From positions 1-52,137 of the forward strand of contig JAOUBJ010000021.1 of the NCBI GenBank assembly GCA_029860345.1: 52,137 nt of DNA. Direction: 5' to 3'. The position numbers and the translations under genes are program-made. Position 1 is the first letter of the stretch. Each line of letters opens with the position of its first letter. Source of the DNA: Candidatus Zixiibacteriota bacterium (lineage in GTDB: Bacteria; Zixibacteria; MSB-5A5; GN15; FEB-12). Shown here in pieces: positions 49,601-52,137 of the stretch. The notes under the pieces are model-generated. The model did no database searches. It had not been told where the DNA came from and saw only the letters and a list, made by a program, of their open reading frames with translations.

Positions 49601-49707
49601 TTCAGAAGATCACCAAGTTGTCGGACAGGGAATCCAAGTACTCACCGGAAAGCAAAGGGGACGATCACCCCGAAGGAGCATATAGCCTGGAAAGCGAGGT
49701 CAACTGA
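46612..49707 (+). CDS. Exported double amidohydrolase-superfamily protein, second domain active
   Basis: A 1031-residue exported protein. A signal peptide (LFLAAVVCLCSIAVAADSFAQ) is followed by two amidohydrolase-like units. The first (about 40-450) keeps the sheet and barrel ('VLLVNARIVVSPRQSF', 'TIYPGFIDAFTDYG') but lacks the metal motif H-x-H. A beta-rich insert follows (about 460-560, 'GSGGLLRFTGRFEDG'). The second (about 590-1000) has D-A-H651-S-H653, C-H817-A-Y, F-E-H843-G and S-D897-S, the set of the imidazolonepropionase-like mononuclear group. It ends with I-G-S-I-K-A-G-K-D-A-D-F-V-I-W. GAGAGGA five bases upstream supports the start. The stop overlaps the next gene by one base (TGATG). 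The substrate is unknown. Confidence 0.9.
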   Translation: MLTKRASSVFRFTSVYELFLAAVVCLCSIAVAADSFAQTTPEYGIRDKTPNKVLLVNARIVVSPRQSFDSGSLYIVDGRVAAVGSDIQDTAGATVIDLRGRTIYPGFIDAFTDYGLPTKKKAKKKSKASPEYTRDRVGGSAWNAAIHAENNCVDEFRPDDKAAKELREQGFTAVLSTKHDGILRGRSFVASLGEGLPNDLILRPHHWHGASFDKGNSQQEVPGSLMGSIALLRQVFLDVDWYTDAHAAYSLNPNQIKPEFNAALEALAAVKDRTLIFETNDELSLVRADRVAREFGLPIVHVGSGREYIALKQIKQTGASLILPLNFPKQPKVRTIEDELDLSLAELRHWETAPSNAAMVNDAQITFALSTHRLKKTSEFLTNVRKAIDRGLPKEKALAALTTVPAELCGIGEMAGSLEPGKLANFLICDGDVFDKDATIHSVWIEGKEHELKPIPAADMRGEYALRLDTMSIRLKFTGTESKLKGEYGRGDESFKLEHVSSEDNKLNFSIRLDTLGSGGLLRFTGRFEDGTLVGWMNSEDGTRQKWTANRTNEYVAERDTSKSVDPEQLLSKLTFPNKAYAPVEAPEQQDVLVKNATVWTAESDGVLEGTDLLVRGGTIAEIGVDLKAADDVPVIDATGMHVTPGIIDAHSHIAISGDVNEGTEAITSEVRIADVVNPYDIAIYQQLAGGVTASHLLHGSANPIGGQLQLIKLRWGGTDEELKYRNVPSHIKFALGENVKQSNWGERYRTRYPQTRMGAEAIIRDAFQAAREYEASLSEYDALGKKDRSRTVPPRRDLELEALVEVLNSRMPVACHAYVQSEMLMLIRLAAEYGFQVRSFEHGLEAYKIASELAEAGVGVCTFSDWWAYKFEVYEAIPYGAALLHEGGALTVIKSDSREMARRLNQEAGKTIRYGDIDPVEALKMVTINAARVLGVDDRIGSIKAGKDADFVIWNGPPLSMYSKPHQTWIDGKKYFDIEVDRLLRARIREEKNGLIQKITKLSDRESKYSPESKGDDHPEGAYSLESEVN

Positions 49708-50999
49708 TGCGGACCCTATTTGTTGTTTTGTTTCTGACGCTGTTGTCCACGGCTTCCGCCCACGACTATGTGCCGGGCCGTCCGCAGTCGCAGCCGATAC
49801 TATTGAAGGGAGGCGACCTCAATACAGTTAGTCACGGCGTTCTGGAAGCGACTGACTTGTTGTTTGCCGCCGGCCGTATTACGGAAATAGGCAAGGACCT
49901 GGCTCTCCCGCCGGGCGGTCGTGTGATCGATGTGTCCGGTCAGCAGGTCTACCCCGGCCTGATCGCACCCTGGTCCGGTTTGGGGCTGGTGGAGATCGGA
50001 GCGGTTCGGGCAACAGTCGACTTGCGAGAAGTAGGCCAGGTCCATCCCGAAGTGATGGCCCATATTGCCTACAACACCGATTCTGAGATTATCCCCACGG
50101 TGCGCGCCAATGGTATCACCACAGCCCTGGTTGTGCCGCAGGGGGGGATCATAAGCGGACGATCCAGTCTGATGAACCTGGACGGCTGGAACTCAGAGGA
50201 TGCCTCGGAAAAACTCAATGTCGGCCTGCATGTAAACTGGCCGCGCCAACGAATCGTCAATGCCTGGTGGATGGAGAAAACAGCCGACGAACAGAAGAAG
50301 GAAAACGCCAAAAACCGAAAACGTCTTGGCGATACTTTTGACGCTGCCCGATCTTACTATCTGGCCAAACAGGCAAACCCGGACATTGAGGTGGACACAC
50401 GCTGGGAAGCCATGTTGCCGGTGTTCTCAAAATCGATGCCGGTGTTCATCCATGCCGGTGAATACAGACAGATCGAACAGGCAGTAGCTTTCGCCAAGAA
50501 ACAGGACATTCGCGTGGTGTTAGTCGGCGGTAGCGAGGCTTACCGCCTGGCCGACCTGCTGGTTGAGAACGATATACCTGTTATCCTCTCCAACCTTCAC
50601 TCGACGCCGATGCGCGAAGATGATGACTATGACCTACCGTATCGTCTGCCCAGCCTGCTGGCAGACGCAGGCGTTGAATTCTGTATCTCCAGCGGCTCCG
50701 GCGCCACCGGCACGATGAACCTTCCCTTCCAGGGCGGACAGGCCGTCGGGTACGGCCTGGACCCGGACGTTGCCCTTCGTGCTCTGACATTGAGCCCGGC
50801 TGAGATTCTGGGCGTGGAGGGCGATCTCGGTTCACTGGAAGTCGGCAAGAAAGCCACGCTGGTGGTATCGCGTGGCGATATCATGGATGTGTTGACTAAT
50901 GCCGTAACGCACGAGTTTATAGAAGGCAAAGAGGTCGACTTGAACTCGCGGCACGTCGAGCTGTACCAAAAATACCGCGCCCGACAGTCGCAGCATTGA
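49707..50999 (+). CDS. Exported amidohydrolase-like protein without metal ligands
   Basis: A 430-residue exported protein. It has a signal peptide (MRTLFVVLFLTLLSTASA) and the amidohydrolase scaffold: 'GVLEATDLLFAAGRITEIGKDLALPPGGRVIDVSGQQVYPGLI', then P-V-F-I-H-A-G-E and 'ALTLSPAEILGVEGDLGSLEVGKKATLVV'. Where active enzymes have D-x-H-x-H it reads G-L-I-A-P-W-S-G-L, and the metal Asp is not evident (C-I-S-S-G-S-G). It is therefore probably a pseudoenzyme or scaffold partner of the protein encoded just before it. The genes overlap by one base, so they are co-translated. Confidence 0.87.
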   Translation: MRTLFVVLFLTLLSTASAHDYVPGRPQSQPILLKGGDLNTVSHGVLEATDLLFAAGRITEIGKDLALPPGGRVIDVSGQQVYPGLIAPWSGLGLVEIGAVRATVDLREVGQVHPEVMAHIAYNTDSEIIPTVRANGITTALVVPQGGIISGRSSLMNLDGWNSEDASEKLNVGLHVNWPRQRIVNAWWMEKTADEQKKENAKNRKRLGDTFDAARSYYLAKQANPDIEVDTRWEAMLPVFSKSMPVFIHAGEYRQIEQAVAFAKKQDIRVVLVGGSEAYRLADLLVENDIPVILSNLHSTPMREDDDYDLPYRLPSLLADAGVEFCISSGSGATGTMNLPFQGGQAVGYGLDPDVALRALTLSPAEILGVEGDLGSLEVGKKATLVVSRGDIMDVLTNAVTHEFIEGKEVDLNSRHVELYQKYRARQSQH

Positions 51000-51101
51000 C
51001 TTTGCGCCGGGCTAGCCATCAGGGAATCAGCAGCTTCATTAGTGATGTAAGCGAGGTAATCAGGACGGCGCTTCGAGTACGTTAGCATAGGAGGTGATGT
51101 T

Positions 51102-51617
51102 GTGGGCGGGTATCTAGCATGGTTTGCAGGGCTCTTTTGGGGTACAAACGAAGGGAATCCCAGATTCCACGGTGACCCGGTTGAACAGATCAATGAGTTG
51201 TCGAGGATCATCGTATCCTCTTGTGAAGAAAACTTGAGCGAAAAAGAGCAACTCGGAGTGTTGACCGAGGCCGTCGAGGCGGACTTTCTCATTCGGAACG
51301 CCGTGGATCGGTTCGAAGACACATTTAAGAGTGGGAAGATCTATGGCGAATCACAAAGCCAACAGCGCGCGGCAAGCACTATGAACGAGTCCAACGTGTA
51401 TCGTCGGAAGGGGAAGGAGACACTTAACTCGATTCATACTCACACCGTCGCAATTGGCGATGCGATATTGCACTTGTTAGGGTTCGATACTAGTCCCTTA
51501 TTGAGTTTCGATCTCCATCAAGGCACAGGGAAATCATATGGTCATGTAGAGCCCAGAAGGCCAAGATTCACTACCCAAGTATTAATATGGAAAACCTGCA
51601 GATGGCTCTGCAACTGA
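51102..51617 (+). CDS. Unrecognised small protein
   Basis: A 171-residue frame with a GTG start and an excellent AGGAGG seven bases upstream. The N-terminal half ('DPVEQINELSRIIVSSCEENLSEKEQLGVLTEAVEADFLIRNAVDRFEDTFK') is helical and looks coding. The C-terminal 40 residues are basic and less convincing. No family is recognised, no membrane segment is clear, and base use differs from neighbouring genes. The C-terminus could result from a frameshift or a decayed gene. Confidence 0.45.
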   Translation: MGGYLAWFAGLFWGTNEGNPRFHGDPVEQINELSRIIVSSCEENLSEKEQLGVLTEAVEADFLIRNAVDRFEDTFKSGKIYGESQSQQRAASTMNESNVYRRKGKETLNSIHTHTVAIGDAILHLLGFDTSPLLSFDLHQGTGKSYGHVEPRRPRFTTQVLIWKTCRWLCN

Positions 51618-52137
51618 CTGGGTCCATCAAACTTGTGTGGCAATCCATGCTTGATCCCAGGATTGATAGTTGCACACTGGTGACGGACCTAGAAGCGCTG
51701 GCCGCTGAGGGCCAACTCTGCAAACATCCCGATTTCTGTTGACCTGTGTCGTAAGATCAGGGCTTAGGCACACCAAAGGTTGCGGCGGGAACAGGCCCCG
51801 ACTCGTCGTTTCGTCAACCGGGAGGAGTAGGTCAGGAGGATTGCGCTCCTGTCACGGCAGGTCTCTAAGGGCAGGCTTGCCCTACGGGACTGACCTACAA
51901 GTCTACATCTGATGGCGCATAGCTGTGATGTGGGCGACCATGGAGCAACAATACCCTTCGGGCGAACCTCGTATTGCCGCTCTCAGCAGGCGTTTAGGCG
52001 AATATTCTTACAGGGTAGTGCAAGGATTATTGTGTAAATTGTGAATTAGGGTTTGGTTTGAGTTTTCGGTTAAGTTCCTTGACTTGAGTAAAGATTATTC
52101 TTTCACAGCTTTTTTCATCTCTAAATGAGTCAATCAG
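51618..52137. other. Right-edge noncoding stretch
   Basis: The last 520 bases show no supported gene. They contain one GTAGGTC/GACCTAC element (51827-51898) and an AT-rich end (about 52020-52137) that might hold the promoter of a gene beyond the window. I see no definite -35/-10 pair. Confidence 0.5.
51827..51898. repeat. Long GTAGGTC/GACCTAC element
   Basis: GTAGGTC at 51827-51833 and GACCTAC at 51892-51898 enclose CAGGAG-GATTGCG-CTCCTG and GGGCA-GGCT-TGCCC (51869-51882). This is the longest copy and shows that the outer arms can enclose more than one inner hairpin. Confidence 0.75.

Noticed and set aside
51618-52137. Gene at the right edge
   Set aside because: No long frame with a start signal was found.

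Overview
The window reads as one contiguous chromosomal stretch of a Gram-negative-type bacterium, most likely from the FCB superphylum and plausibly a Zixibacteria-like candidate lineage. The placement is an inference from three things. Three secreted proteins end in doublet dockerin-like Ca-binding repeats of the form D-I-S-D-L-V-Y-L-V-D-Y-M-F-x-G-G. One giant secreted protein ends in a YPNPFNP-type sorting domain (type IX-like). Outer-membrane and lipoprotein-type genes are abundant. Promoter-like sequences fit an ordinary TTGACA-N16/18-TAtnTT pattern, and many genes carry a clear AGGAGG-like ribosome binding site.

Layout. 1-8.4 kb: cohesin-like/dockerin protein, SBBP beta-propeller/TSP3/dockerin protein, a RelA/SpoT-type CC (RIS) domain fused to a helix-turn-helix, and a secreted HExxHxxGxxH metalloprotease. 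8.8-13.8 kb: central carbon genes, with a LOG-family protein and 6-phosphofructokinase on the minus strand and alpha-glucan phosphorylase on the plus strand. 14.2-15.7 kb: a pair of lipoproteins. 15.9-17.5 kb: a promoter, a structured leader, a 100-residue His/Met-rich protein and a radical SAM/SPASM enzyme. 17.8-25.0 kb: a macromolecular-synthesis cluster rpsU-yqeY-cvpA-mutS2-dnaG, followed by recN where rpoD is often found. 25.0-28.5 kb (minus): ECF sigma factor, anti-sigma factor, YbjQ protein, then an LTA-synthase-like phosphoglycerol transferase with its own promoter. 28.8-31.5 kb (minus): secreted SNase-like protein, an OprB-like porin with a Fur-box-like operator, and an SRPBCC protein. 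31.7-33.9 kb: a very unusual single-chain protein with CDGSH, Fer4_19, CDGSH, Rieske and glutamate-synthase FMN domains. 34.2-41.5 kb (minus): HAMP membrane protein, two-gene secreted operon (Asp-box lipoprotein plus partner), and a 952-residue beta-propeller/FG-GAP/dockerin protein. 41.8-51.0 kb (plus): a 1535-residue transglutaminase-like protein with four novel repeats and a sorting domain, then two overlapping amidohydrolase-superfamily genes. The last kilobase holds one unrecognised small gene and repeats.

No tRNA, rRNA, CRISPR array, phage or insertion-sequence gene was recognised. The spacers are rich in short palindromic repeat families (GTAGGTC...GACCTAC, TCAGGCGAGTCGCCTGA, CCGGGTC-AGGCCCGG, CCCATAAATGGG-TCTTCGCGC) that recur across the whole 52 kb. 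The best candidates for new biology are the five-module Fe-S/FMN fusion, the small-protein/radical-SAM locus with an SD-masking leader, the RIS-domain transcription-factor-like protein, and the amidohydrolase pair in which only one of three domains keeps its metal ligands. All functional statements come from reading the sequence. No database search was run.
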